Below, piece after piece: positions 17,418 to 25,817 of a DNA stretch of 64,000 bases (position 1 is the stretch's first letter; every line of letters begins with the position of its first letter). The position numbers and the translations under genes are program-made. This DNA comes from Chitinophagaceae bacterium (GTDB lineage: Bacteria; Bacteroidota; Bacteroidia; Chitinophagales; Chitinophagaceae): NCBI GenBank assembly GCA_024103425.1, contig JAGFIS010000033.1, positions 1 through 64,000 of the forward strand, in the 5' to 3' direction. The notes under the pieces are model-generated. The model did not search any database and had not been told where the DNA came from. It saw nothing but the letters and a program-made list of their open reading frames with translations.

Positions 17418-19238
17418 TTAAAGTGGCATGGCGGGTATTTTATCCGGCATTTTGATGCCAAGTTCCTTTTCAAAATCCTGCCTGTGTGCAGCAGTAGAGA
17501 TATCTACAATCTTTATTTTGGCTCTGCTGTCTGATACCAGAAAAGCTTTATCCGGTTTTTCATCCACTGTTTTAATGATGATATTATTCAGTTTTTTGGG
17601 TACAGCAATACCGGTCAATTGAGAAGTAGTGATTGATTCCCCGCTTCTGCTTTCAAGTATTACAGGCCATTCCGGCAATTTAGATATTGTTTCTTCAGAG
17701 ATCGGTAATGGCGGCGCAGGCGGTGGAGGTGGAACCTTTGCCTGCGGGTCTTTTGGAGCCGGCGGTGCAGCGGGTACAGGTGGCGGAGGCAAAAGGGTAA
17801 TTCCATATTTCTTTTCAAACTCTTTTATTTTATCCGGGGTTGAAACATCTTCTGATACAGGCCTTTTATCCTTATAAAATATCAGTACCTGAATGAGCTT
17901 ATTATCAACTGCTTTCAGGACGATATTATGTGCATCTTTCGGAAGCTGTTGACTTTTTAATTCGAAGTGATAAGGTTTATCTTCTCCCGGATAGGTGTAT
18001 TCATAAATAGCCGGCCATTCGTCTATTTCCTGCTGAGACAAACTTGTTACAAGTGGTGGCGGCGGTGGCGGTGGAGGAAGAGCAGCGGCATTTTTCCTCT
18101 GGTCATATGTCATTTTCTCATACAGCTTTAATGTGTTATTAATGTTAACGCCCTTGCCCCATACATAATTTCCATATTCGTATCTTCCTTTTGCAATTGC
18201 AGCATTGTACTCTTCAATTTCCCGGTCGCTGGCTCCCGGCCCTTCCGGAAAAGCTTTAATTGACTTGGGCTCTGCAAAAGGTACTGTTTCGGTTGCTGCT
18301 GAATCTTCGAAAGCGGTGCTGTTTTCTGTTTGAGCAGGTAGAGGTTCAGCAGTTGCTGTATCTGATTCTCTTTCCTGAACTGTATTGCAACCCATGAAGA
18401 TGGCGATGGCCATCGCGGGTAGCGCTGTCAGTCCGAGTAACAGACTTCTTTTTCGGTTGAATTGTTTTTGTAGCATGATGATGCGTTTTTTGGTGAGAAT
18501 AAAATTAAAACTGCTGGCTAAGCCCATTTTTGTCAGTCCTGAAGCACGCTGCAGAAGAATATTCTGATACGCAACAACATCCTGGAATCCGTTAGTAACG
18601 GCAGCATCCGCAAGCAGTTCGTGATTGATTTTTATAGCGCGTTTATACAAGTAGAGGATGGGGTTGAACCAAGTGATTGCAGTTAAAAACTCTATAAACA
18701 ATATGTCTAAACTGTGCTTCTGGCGGATGTGTGCCATTTCGTGCTCGATAATCTCATGCTCAATAGCGCCGTCTTCAAATTCTTTCTTATTCAGATAGAT
18801 CGTATCCCAAAAACTGTAGGGTATCGAGTGTTTTTCCAGCAGTACCAGCTTTGTATTGTTATAATAGACAGTCTTACCGCCTAATCCCTTCCTGCGAATT
18901 TTATAGAGGTTGATTATAAGTCTTAAAAGGATTACAAGACTTATAAATGCGACTCCCCACACCAGTAACTGTGCAAGAGTAAAAGCCGGGGCGGCTGATG
19001 CCTCAGTCGTTACAGGGTATAAGGTTTCCACAGTATATCCCGATAGGAAGTAATCGGTCGGAGTACTTGACGGCGCAGCGACTTTGATAGTAATCGAAGG
19101 GATGATGAAAGAAACAGCCAGTGATCCCAGCAGATAAAATCTGTTGAACACCAGCATTTTTTCGCGTCTGAAGAGGAGGGCATACAGCCCGTAAAACAGG
19201 GCTGTGCAGAAAATGACTTTTAGAAAATAGGTGAGCAT
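17418..19238 (-). CDS. M56-family (BlaR1-like) membrane metalloprotease sensor
   Basis: 606 residues. Membrane helices lie near residues 5-22, 35-53 and 87-107. The zinc motif HEMAH (His166, Glu167, His170) faces the cytoplasm, and a further helix sits near 265-285. The region beyond it should be periplasmic. It holds acidic linkers, two proline runs, and two copies of a module of about 90 residues (about 395-480 and 515-606). These share WPAI/WPVI, a lysine-rich NNIIIKTVDEK-like strand and an FEKKYGI/FEKELGI ending. By analogy with BlaR1, signal binding outside triggers cleavage of the adjacent repressor. It lacks the penicillin-binding domain of true BlaR1, so a beta-lactam ligand is not implied. 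The ATG follows the repressor stop by one base. Confidence 0.88.
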   Translation of the reverse strand: MLTYFLKVIFCTALFYGLYALLFRREKMLVFNRFYLLGSLAVSFIIPSITIKVAAPSSTPTDYFLSGYTVETLYPVTTEASAAPAFTLAQLLVWGVAFISLVILLRLIINLYKIRRKGLGGKTVYYNNTKLVLLEKHSIPYSFWDTIYLNKKEFEDGAIEHEIIEHEMAHIRQKHSLDILFIEFLTAITWFNPILYLYKRAIKINHELLADAAVTNGFQDVVAYQNILLQRASGLTKMGLASSFNFILTKKRIIMLQKQFNRKRSLLLGLTALPAMAIAIFMGCNTVQERESDTATAEPLPAQTENSTAFEDSAATETVPFAEPKSIKAFPEGPGASDREIEEYNAAIAKGRYEYGNYVWGKGVNINNTLKLYEKMTYDQRKNAAALPPPPPPPPLVTSLSQQEIDEWPAIYEYTYPGEDKPYHFELKSQQLPKDAHNIVLKAVDNKLIQVLIFYKDKRPVSEDVSTPDKIKEFEKKYGITLLPPPPVPAAPPAPKDPQAKVPPPPPAPPLPISEETISKLPEWPVILESRSGESITTSQLTGIAVPKKLNNIIIKTVDEKPDKAFLVSDSRAKIKIVDISTAAHRQDFEKELGIKMPDKIPAMPL

Positions 19239-19239
19239 A

Positions 19240-19611
19240 CTATTTCTTTTTTTGAATTTCTGAATCGATGATTTTCTTTAACTCTTCCAGTTCTTTTTTG
19301 GTGAGCTGGGTCTCTCTGGTAAAGAAGGAAGCGAATTGCAGGACGGAGTCATCGAAATAATCGCGGATCATCGTATTCACTCTTTTGGAGAAGTAATCTG
19401 ATTTCCTGATCAGAGGATAATACTCCCGCGAATTTCCCATCTGCTTGTACCCGACTGCCCCCTTCTCGGTCATCCTCTTCAGGAGTGTGGCAATAGTCGT
19501 GCTGGCAGGTTTGGGATCAGGATAGCTGTCTATCAAATCTTTCATGAAAGCTTTTCCCTTTTGCCAGACGAATTCCATCAGTTGTTCTTCGGTTTTGGAT
19601 AACTTAATCAT
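19240..19611 (-). CDS. BlaI/MecI-family transcriptional repressor
   Basis: A 123-residue winged-helix protein (KLSKTEEQLMEFVWQKG opening, TIATLLKRMTEKG recognition region, GNSREYYPL wing) with a C-terminal dimerisation/cleavage helix region rich in lysine. It is the first gene of a two-gene operon with the M56 sensor. Palindromes of the TACA-N2-TGTA type overlap its promoter and start, so it very likely represses its own operon. Confidence 0.93.
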   Translation of the reverse strand: MIKLSKTEEQLMEFVWQKGKAFMKDLIDSYPDPKPASTTIATLLKRMTEKGAVGYKQMGNSREYYPLIRKSDYFSKRVNTMIRDYFDDSVLQFASFFTRETQLTKKELEELKKIIDSEIQKKK

Positions 19612-19646
19612 TCTACAATTATAGATTTATTTCTACAAATGTAGAA
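19611..19646 (-). promoter_or_regulatory. Two BlaI-type operators, 20 bases apart
   Basis: TTCTACAAATGTAGAA (19631-19646) is a perfect 7-2-7 palindrome containing TACAAATGTA, the classic BlaI/MecI core. A weaker copy, TTCTACAATTATAGAT, lies at 19611-19626 and touches the start codon. The 20-base spacing is about two helical turns, suited to cooperative dimers on one DNA face. Confidence 0.75.
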
Positions 19647-19665
19647 TAAAGAATTAAAAAACAAA
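19636..19665 (-). promoter_or_regulatory. Promoter of the blaI-M56 operon
   Basis: On the minus strand, TTTG (19665-19662), an 18-base spacer and TACATTTG (19643-19636) fit TTTG/TAnnTTTG. The -7 box lies inside the strong operator, so repressor binding would exclude RNA polymerase. Confidence 0.6.
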
Positions 19666-19726
19666 ATATTTTTTTAAAAAACTTGAGAAAATTGTTGGCG
19701 GAGAAGTCAATGTATGGACGGGGTAA

Positions 19727-19770
19727 AATGAAAGCATCCCGCAGGATTATGTGTGCGGGATGCTTTCATT
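19727..19770. terminator. Bidirectional terminator downstream of tRNA-Pro
   Basis: A perfect 17-base inverted repeat (core GCATCCCGCA/TGCGGGATGC) with a ten-base loop. A T-rich tail follows on the plus strand (19764-19777). It lies just beyond the tRNA 3' end on the minus strand. Confidence 0.75.
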
Positions 19771-19787
19771 CTTTTTAGGGATTCAGG

Positions 19788-19861
19788 TCGGGTAGACAAG
19801 ATTCGAACTTGCGACCCCACGCCCCCCAGACGTGTGCGCTACCGGGCTGCGCCACTACCCG
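19788..19861 (-). tRNA. tRNA-Pro (GGG)
   Basis: A 74-base cloverleaf on the minus strand: acceptor CGGGTAG/CTACCCG with discriminator A, D stem GCGC/GCGC, anticodon stem CACGT/GCGTG with loop CTGGGGG (anticodon GGG), and T arm GCAAG-TTCGAAT-CTTGT. The 3' CCA is not encoded. Confidence 0.95.
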
Positions 19862-19960
19862 AGTTTAGGAAGTGCAAATTTACGGTGTAAAATCTGAAAA
19901 AGAATGGGATAATAAACTAAAATTATCCTTCCTTTTTCAATCATGAGGTTGATGCACCGG

Positions 19961-20569
19961 CTATCCGATATATTTCTCTATAATTTTCTTGGTGTCTTCA
20001 AAATTTGTGTGACAGAAAGCGTTGAGTCCGGTCTTTGCTGCAGCATCGACGAGCATTTTACGGTCGTCGAAATAAATACACTCATCCGGATCGACCTGAG
20101 CAATACCTACTGCAAGACGAAAAATGCCCGGATCGGGCTTGCGCATTCCCGCAACACACGAAGAAACGTAGGCATCAAAAAAGCGGTGCAATTGGAACTT
20201 TTGGATGCGGTAATGATTCAGTTCCTGGGCTTCGTTATTGATGGAAATGACTTTGATGTCAGGATGTGCTTTCTTCCACTTAATCAGGTAAGGCAGCATA
20301 TTCGGCAACTGCTGCGATTGTGCATACATAAAGTCGGTAAATTCCTTTTTGGAGAAATCTCTCGGTTCGTAGAATACAGCGGTATCAAGGTATTGATCTA
20401 ATGTGATTCTGCCGATTTCATACACATTGAAGATGAACTCGTGCCTGTGGTTCATCTCATCAAAGTCGAGATGAAAAATTTCACATGCCCTTTTCCTGCT
20501 TTCTTTATCCCAGCCGTTAGTTAAGATAACACCTCCGATGTCGGAGAAAAGTACTTTAATTTTTTTCAT
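19961..20569 (-). CDS. HAD superfamily hydrolase, subfamily IA
   Basis: 202 residues. Motif I is DIGGV with nucleophile Asp10; the usual second Asp is Gly, as in the DLGGV branch of sugar-phosphate phosphatases. Motif II is VISINNEA, the Lys appears in MRKPDPGIF, and motif IV is IYFDDRKM. Probably a small-metabolite phosphatase, substrate unknown. Its ATG follows the rpiB stop by one base, so the two are translationally coupled, suggesting a sugar-phosphate substrate. That link is inference only. Confidence 0.87.
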   Translation of the reverse strand: MKKIKVLFSDIGGVILTNGWDKESRKRACEIFHLDFDEMNHRHEFIFNVYEIGRITLDQYLDTAVFYEPRDFSKKEFTDFMYAQSQQLPNMLPYLIKWKKAHPDIKVISINNEAQELNHYRIQKFQLHRFFDAYVSSCVAGMRKPDPGIFRLAVGIAQVDPDECIYFDDRKMLVDAAAKTGLNAFCHTNFEDTKKIIEKYIG

Positions 20570-20570
20570 A

Positions 20571-21020
20571 TCACTTATTTAATTCTACCGCTTTCACTTT
20601 TCCGAGTCTTCTGTTGTGCCTTTCGAAACCGGTAAATTGCGCATCCAGAAAATGTTTGATTAATAATTCTGCATAAACATCAGCCACAACCCGTCCGCCG
20701 AGGCAGATAATATTCAAATTGTCATCTTCCACGCCCTGAGCGGCTGAGAAACAATCCGTAATCAGGGCTGCCCTGACCCCGGTAATCTTGTTGGCTGCTA
20801 CAGAAGCACCGACACCGCTTCCGCAGATAGCGATACCCCTCTCAACACTGTTGCCGGCTACGGCTCTTGCCAGGGGAAATATAAAGTCGGGATAATCATC
20901 GTCTTTGTTGTACTCATAAGCACCGTAGTCTTCTACCTCGTGTCCCCATACTTTCAACTGTTCTTTTACCTTTTCTTTCAACTCATAGCCGCCATGATCG
21001 GCAGCGATTCCAATTCTCAT
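20571..21020 (-). CDS. rpiB: Ribose-5-phosphate isomerase B
   Basis: 149 residues, the full RpiB/LacAB length. It interconverts ribulose 5-phosphate and ribose 5-phosphate in the pentose phosphate pathway. Key positions are AADHGG (Asp8, His9), the active-site cysteine in ICGSGVG (Cys66) and NIICLGGRVV. First gene of a pair with the HAD hydrolase, transcribed away from guaD. Confidence 0.95.
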   Translation of the reverse strand: MRIGIAADHGGYELKEKVKEQLKVWGHEVEDYGAYEYNKDDDYPDFIFPLARAVAGNSVERGIAICGSGVGASVAANKITGVRAALITDCFSAAQGVEDDNLNIICLGGRVVADVYAELLIKHFLDAQFTGFERHNRRLGKVKAVELNK

Positions 21021-21122
21021 AATGATGGATTTAAATAATTATTAATTGTATTCGGAGTATTCAATACAATTCTTGTGCTAATTTGTGCCCATCAAGGATT
21101 TTAGAGCTTTATTTTTGATATT

Positions 21123-21596
21123 ATGACGAGAGAAGAGAAGTTTATGCTGGAGGCTATTCGCATTGCCGAGGAAGGTGTCAGAAATGGTGATGGCGGTCCG
21201 TTTGGTTGTATAGTCGTAAAAGGTGATGAAATTGTAGGCAGGGGAAATAATCGTGTATTGGCAGACAATGATCCTACTTCCCATGCTGAAGTAGTGGCCA
21301 TCAGAGATGCTTGTGCGAATCTGAACAGCTACCAGCTGGAGGATTGTGAGATATACGCGAGCTGCGAGCCGTGTCCGATGTGTCTCGGTGCAATTTACTG
21401 GGCGAGGCCGAAGGTGTTGTATTATGCGGGCACGAAGGATGATGCTGCCAAAAGCGGATTTGACGACAGCCTGATTTATGATGAGATTGTGTTGCCGAAA
21501 GAAAAGCGGAAAATTCCGTTTTTAAAAATTGATTTAATAGAAGCCTCTTCTCCTTTTAAAGAATGGGACAATAAAGAGGATAAGAAAGAGTATTAA
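21123..21596 (+). CDS. guaD: Guanine deaminase (cytidine deaminase fold)
   Basis: 157 residues, like the short bacterial GuaD of about 156. It converts guanine to xanthine. The zinc site is HAEVVAI (His54, Glu56) with PCPMC (Cys84, Cys87). GDGGPFG near the N-terminus and DDSLIYDEI near the C-terminus distinguish it from the tRNA adenosine deaminase TadA. Confidence 0.85.
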   Translation: MTREEKFMLEAIRIAEEGVRNGDGGPFGCIVVKGDEIVGRGNNRVLADNDPTSHAEVVAIRDACANLNSYQLEDCEIYASCEPCPMCLGAIYWARPKVLYYAGTKDDAAKSGFDDSLIYDEIVLPKEKRKIPFLKIDLIEASSPFKEWDNKEDKKEY

Positions 21597-21617
21597 TCAA
21601 AATCTAACATTTACAAT

Positions 21618-21875
21618 ATGTCATGCAACTTTGAATTCCCCGTCGGGGGAGACGTGGAAGCTGCTCTTGAGAAGGCCAGAGAAGCAGTTGAAAGCCAAAA
21701 CGGAACATTTACCGGTGATACAAACGCCGGAGACTTTGAGCTGAATGTCTTCGGAAATTTCATTAAAGGCAGTTATACTATCAGTGGCGAAACTCTGAAT
21801 CTTGAAATTACGGATAAACCCTTTTTCGTACCGTGCAATATGATTGAGAGCTATCTGAAAAAATATATTTCCTGA
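21618..21875 (+). CDS. Conserved-looking small hypothetical protein
   Basis: 85 residues, starting 22 bases after guaD and probably cotranscribed with it. No signal peptide or membrane helix. The sequence alternates a charged helix (EAALEKAREAVE) with short strands (GTFTGDTNAGDFEL, GSYTISGETLNLEI), suggesting a small alpha-beta fold. I do not recognise the family. Its stop codon abuts that of the convergent response regulator. Confidence 0.65.
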   Translation: MSCNFEFPVGGDVEAALEKAREAVESQNGTFTGDTNAGDFELNVFGNFIKGSYTISGETLNLEITDKPFFVPCNMIESYLKKYIS

Positions 21876-22244
21876 TCATCGCTTGTGAGAGAGTATTTCC
21901 GTGATTTTGTCATAAAGTATATCTAAGTCGAAAGGCTTTGCGAGGAACCCGCTCGCTCCGAATTCTTCTGTGGCCGAGCCTGAAAGTTCGGCAAAACCTG
22001 AAAGAATTAGTATGGGAATGTGTCTTGTAAACGAAGAAGATCTTAATTGATTGCAGATATTCAGTCCGTCCTGTGTTTTTATAAATACATCCAGAAGAAT
22101 CAGATCGGGTTCAGATTGATGAAGTTCTTTTTGAGCCTCTGACCATGAAGAAAAGGCGGTTATCAGAAAGCCTTTCTCTGCGAGAAAGTTTTTTACCAGA
22201 TTCAGCAGGTCCTCATCATCATCTATCATTAAAATTCGTGGCAT
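21876..22244 (-). CDS. Single-domain response regulator (CheY-like)
   Basis: 122 residues forming a receiver domain only: acidic pocket DDDED at 8-12, phospho-acceptor Asp52 in ILLDVF, switch Ser in LILSGF and Lys in FLAKPFD. With no output domain it must work through a partner protein or phosphorelay. No kinase lies beside it. Confidence 0.9.
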   Translation of the reverse strand: MPRILMIDDDEDLLNLVKNFLAEKGFLITAFSSWSEAQKELHQSEPDLILLDVFIKTQDGLNICNQLRSSSFTRHIPILILSGFAELSGSATEEFGASGFLAKPFDLDILYDKITEILSHKR

Positions 22245-22330
22245 AATTTGTTGAGATACAAATAGTGTGCAGGTTTTTGCCCGGCAGGTGATATTCTGTT
22301 AAAGGATGTATGATTTAACTATTTTTGAGT

Positions 22331-23623
22331 ATGGTCCTGATGTACAGTGAGAAAATTACTCCGCGCCTTCGCTATACGGTGAAGTGGATCATGCATGTAC
22401 TGAATTGTGAATTTGCATTTACAGAAGATGTTGAGGAATACAAAAATTTTCATGGAGCCAAAATATTTTATGGTGCAAGAGTTGAGCATCAGGGTGATGG
22501 CATTCAAATTATTCCATCAGGATTCCTGCAAGAAGCGGGCATCAGACAATTTGAACCGGATGTAAAAGGAGAAGGGAGTGAAATTGTTCTCTTCCCTGGT
22601 GCCGGCGATACCGGATATGATCTCTTCAGTATGGTTTTTTATCTGATTTCGCGGTATGAGGAGTACCTGCCTTTTGAGGCTGATGTTTATGGAAGGTTCA
22701 AAGCGGTCAACAGTTTTGCGGCGAAGCACCAATTTCTTCAAGAACCTGTCGTGGATTTGCGCGTTAATGAATTCGGTAAATTATTACAGGAAAAATTTCC
22801 GCATCTGAATTTGCAAAAACCCAAATTCGTTACTGTGTTTACCTACGATATTGATGTGGTGTTTAAATATCTCGCGAGAGGGTCTGTGAAGTCATGTTTA
22901 CTGATTGGCAGAGATATCCTTACCGGAAAATGGAGCCGGATGAAAGAAAGAATTGCAGTGCTGAGTGGAAGGAAAAAAGATCCGTGGGATGTGTATGATT
23001 ACATTCGTGAAGAATTGGGGCAAGCAGGTATTAAGGGGATATTTTTCTTCCTGACAGCCGGAGGCACAGAGTACGACCACAATATCGATATGAGCAAGGT
23101 GGCAGTGAGAGAAAAAGCTTTTACGAAGATTACAGATGCCGAAGGGGTAGCCTTACATCCTTCGTTTTATTCTTCGGAGCGAGAAGGGGTGGTTCTTAAA
23201 GAGAAAAAATGTTTGGAGAAATACAGCGCAAGAAAGATTGTTGCAAGCCGGCAGCATTTTCTGAAATTCAGATTACCGGATACCTATCGCGAATTAATTG
23301 ACGCTGGCATCACCGAGGATTACTCGATGGCATTTGCTGAAACACCCGGATTTCGTGCCGGTACTTCACGCCCATTTCCATTTTATGATTTATTGAAAGA
23401 AGTTGAAACCCGTCTCACAGTCTATCCTTCCTGTTGGATGGATGCTACTTTTGTCAATTATGAGAGTAACCGTACTGATGATGCAGGAGAATCTGCATTA
23501 GAATTTTTCCGGAAGGTGAAATCGCTGGGCGGCATGTTTATTCCCATTTTTCATAATGATATTTTAGAAGAAGAAGCAATTCTCAATATCCACAAACAGC
23601 TAATGCAGGAAGCAGGACAATAG
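22331..23623 (+). CDS. Polysaccharide deacetylase-like protein (DUF7033-type N-terminus)
   Basis: About 430 residues from the ATG at 22331; a TTG two codons earlier is less likely. The N-terminal half (YDLFSMVFYLISRYEEYLP) fits the domain that precedes deacetylase-like barrels in Bacteroidota. The C-terminal half shows a NodB-like core: FTYDIDVVF in place of the usual Thr-Phe-Asp-Asp, then GIFFFLTAG, ALHPSFYSS and a closing FIPIFHNDIL. No signal peptide. With two glycosyltransferases directly downstream it probably belongs to cell-surface polysaccharide assembly. Whether it is an active deacetylase is uncertain. Confidence 0.62.
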   Translation: MVLMYSEKITPRLRYTVKWIMHVLNCEFAFTEDVEEYKNFHGAKIFYGARVEHQGDGIQIIPSGFLQEAGIRQFEPDVKGEGSEIVLFPGAGDTGYDLFSMVFYLISRYEEYLPFEADVYGRFKAVNSFAAKHQFLQEPVVDLRVNEFGKLLQEKFPHLNLQKPKFVTVFTYDIDVVFKYLARGSVKSCLLIGRDILTGKWSRMKERIAVLSGRKKDPWDVYDYIREELGQAGIKGIFFFLTAGGTEYDHNIDMSKVAVREKAFTKITDAEGVALHPSFYSSEREGVVLKEKKCLEKYSARKIVASRQHFLKFRLPDTYRELIDAGITEDYSMAFAETPGFRAGTSRPFPFYDLLKEVETRLTVYPSCWMDATFVNYESNRTDDAGESALEFFRKVKSLGGMFIPIFHNDILEEEAILNIHKQLMQEAGQ

Positions 23624-23629
23624 ACAGAC

Positions 23630-24715
23630 ATGAAAATTGTTTTTACAGTTACCAATGATTTAAATTTTGATCAGCGTATGATCAGAATCTGCACGTCATT
23701 GTCCAATGCCGGCTATGAAGTGGAATTAGTAGGGGTGAAAAAGAAAACTTCGGTTGCTTTAACAGAAAGACCATTCGGCCAGGAGCGTATTTCGGTACTG
23801 TTCACAAAGACATTCCTGTTTTACTTTGAGTATAATATCAAACTTTTTTTCTTTTTACTTTTCAGGCGTTGCGATGTTTTATGCTGCATAGATCTGGACA
23901 CCATGCTTCCGGTGTTCTTTACTTCTGTCATCAGGCGGAAGAAAAGGGTATATGATGCTCATGAGTATTTTTCGCAACAGAAGGAAATCGTAACCCGTCC
24001 GCATATTTATAAGTTCTGGTATTGGTTAGAGAAAACATTTGTCCCACGTTTCAAGTTAGGGTACACGGTGAACAAAAGCATAGCTGAAATTTTCAGCGAG
24101 AAGTACAAGGTAAATTATGAGGTCATCCGGAATGTGCCGGTGAAAACCGTATATGCTGATATTGTGAAACGCAACGGCAAAATTATTTATCAGGGAAGTG
24201 TGAATGAAGGCCGCGGCTTTGAGCAGCTGATACCTGCCATGAAAAAAGTAGATACAGTATTGGATATTTATGGTAACGGAAATTTTTTTGAGCAGACTCA
24301 ACAATTGATAAAAGAAAACGGTGTAGAGGATAAAGTATTTCTGAAAGGATATGTAGCTCCTGAGCAGCTTAAAAATATTACGCCGCAATATTCGGCAGGC
24401 ATTACCCTTTTCGTACGCGAAGGCTTGAACCAATATCTCAGTCTGGCCAACCGCTTTTTTGATTACATACAAAGCGGAGTTCCGCAGTTGACAATGGATT
24501 ATCCCGAATACAGGAAAGTGAACGATGAGTATCCGGTTTCGTTGATGATAACGTCCCTCTCGCAAGAAGAAATAGCATCAGGACTTAACAGGTTATTGAG
24601 TGATCAGGATTTACACGCTACTCTGGTTCAGGGTTGCCTCGCAGCGAGGGAAGTGTTCAACTGGCAGGAAGAAGAAAAAAAGTTAATCAGTTTTTATAAA
24701 GAATATTTTGGTTAG
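23630..24715 (+). CDS. Glycosyltransferase family 4 protein
   Basis: 361 residues of GT-B type. The N-terminal half contains FDQRMIRICTSL and a DAHEYFSQ acceptor-side motif. The C-terminal donor half has YQGSVNEGRGFEQLIPAM, GNGNFFEQTQ and FDYIQSGVPQL. The EX7E-like donor segment is weak. It begins six bases after the deacetylase-like gene and its end overlaps the next glycosyltransferase, so the three form one transcription unit. Donor and acceptor sugars cannot be read from the sequence. Confidence 0.85.
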   Translation: MKIVFTVTNDLNFDQRMIRICTSLSNAGYEVELVGVKKKTSVALTERPFGQERISVLFTKTFLFYFEYNIKLFFFLLFRRCDVLCCIDLDTMLPVFFTSVIRRKKRVYDAHEYFSQQKEIVTRPHIYKFWYWLEKTFVPRFKLGYTVNKSIAEIFSEKYKVNYEVIRNVPVKTVYADIVKRNGKIIYQGSVNEGRGFEQLIPAMKKVDTVLDIYGNGNFFEQTQQLIKENGVEDKVFLKGYVAPEQLKNITPQYSAGITLFVREGLNQYLSLANRFFDYIQSGVPQLTMDYPEYRKVNDEYPVSLMITSLSQEEIASGLNRLLSDQDLHATLVQGCLAAREVFNWQEEEKKLISFYKEYFG

Positions 24716-25817
24716 ATATCTCCATATCATCTCTTTTGATGTGCCATATCCGCCGGATTACGGGGGAGTAACCGATGTGTTCTACAAGATAAAAGCGCTG
24801 AAGGAAGCGGACATCAAAATCATTTTGCATTGTTTTGAGTACGGCAGGAGCCGTCAGGATGTTCTGGAGCAATATTGCGAAGAGGTACATTATTATCGCC
24901 GGCGAAAGACGGTACCTTTTAGGCTGCCCTACATTGTCAGTTCTCGTAAAAATGATGAATTAATCGAAAGGTTGCAAAAAGATAATCATCCCATTTTAAT
25001 GGAGGGCGTACATTGTTCTTACTTTCTCTACAGCGGTGAGTTAGATGCCTCGAGGTGTTGGGTGCGGCTGCACAATGTTGAGTGGGAGTATTATGCCAAC
25101 CTCGCAAAGTATGCCCAATCGTTTTTCAGGAGGTTTTACTTTAAGCAAGAAGCCGGTCTCCTGAAGAATTATGAGAAAGAACTTGCGAAGAAGGGTAAGT
25201 TTTTCAGCCTGAGTCAATATGACTACAATATTTACACGAAAATAAATGCAGAGGTTGTTCAAATACCTCTTTTTGCCGGAAAAGAGAAGGTTACCGGTGA
25301 AGAAGGACGAGGTGAATACTGTCTTTACCACGGCAATTTATCGGTACCCGAAAATGAAGAAGCAGTAACGTTTTTAGTTACTCATGTGTTTTCCGGGCTC
25401 GATGTTAAGTTGATTGTTGCAGGTAAAAATCCTTCCGTAGAACTGAAGAACTTATGTCTGAAGCATAATGTGGAATGTGTGCCTAATCCGGATGCGAAAG
25501 AAATGGATGAGTTCATCCGCAATGCTCATATCAATGTTTTACCGGCTGCAATCGGTACAGGCATTAAAGTAAAGATTATTAATTCGCTGGCAGAGGGACG
25601 TTTTGTCGTTACCAATCCGGTGGGAACAGACAGCGGTAGCGGTTGGACTTCGTTATGCAGGATAGCCGATGGTGCAGAAGAATGGAAATCAGCCATTAGA
25701 GATTTATGGGATCAGTCATTCTCAAAGGAGGAAATAATAAAAAGACAGGAGGTATTCTCTAAAGTGTTTTCAGACCGCAAAAATGCAGACCAGATAATTC
25801 GGCAGATATTTAAATGA
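24708..25817 (+). CDS. Glycosyltransferase, GT-B fold
   Basis: 369 residues. The frame offers no ATG near the start; an in-frame stop lies four codons upstream of the TTG at 24708, so TTG is the likely start and it overlaps the previous gene by eight bases. N-terminal FDVPYPPDYGGVTDVFYK is the nucleotide-sugar transferase pattern with a Gly-Gly loop. The C-terminal half has YHGNLSVPENEEAV, IVAGKNPS and LPAAIGTGIKVKIINSLAEG, the usual donor-binding loop. Overlap with the neighbour suggests translational coupling. Confidence 0.83.
   Translation: MVRYLHIISFDVPYPPDYGGVTDVFYKIKALKEADIKIILHCFEYGRSRQDVLEQYCEEVHYYRRRKTVPFRLPYIVSSRKNDELIERLQKDNHPILMEGVHCSYFLYSGELDASRCWVRLHNVEWEYYANLAKYAQSFFRRFYFKQEAGLLKNYEKELAKKGKFFSLSQYDYNIYTKINAEVVQIPLFAGKEKVTGEEGRGEYCLYHGNLSVPENEEAVTFLVTHVFSGLDVKLIVAGKNPSVELKNLCLKHNVECVPNPDAKEMDEFIRNAHINVLPAAIGTGIKVKIINSLAEGRFVVTNPVGTDSGSGWTSLCRIADGAEEWKSAIRDLWDQSFSKEEIIKRQEVFSKVFSDRKNADQIIRQIFK

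Noticed and set aside
17700..18085. GGC/GGT-rich repeats considered as a tandem DNA repeat or CRISPR-like array
   Set aside because: They encode proline runs in the M56 protein and lack regular repeat-spacer structure. No CRISPR array was found in the window.
17418..19611. The BlaI/M56 pair considered as a beta-lactam resistance module
   Set aside because: The M56 protein lacks the penicillin-binding sensor and no beta-lactamase gene is adjacent; the class C-like hydrolase at 32963 is 13 kb away and looks like an esterase/peptidase.
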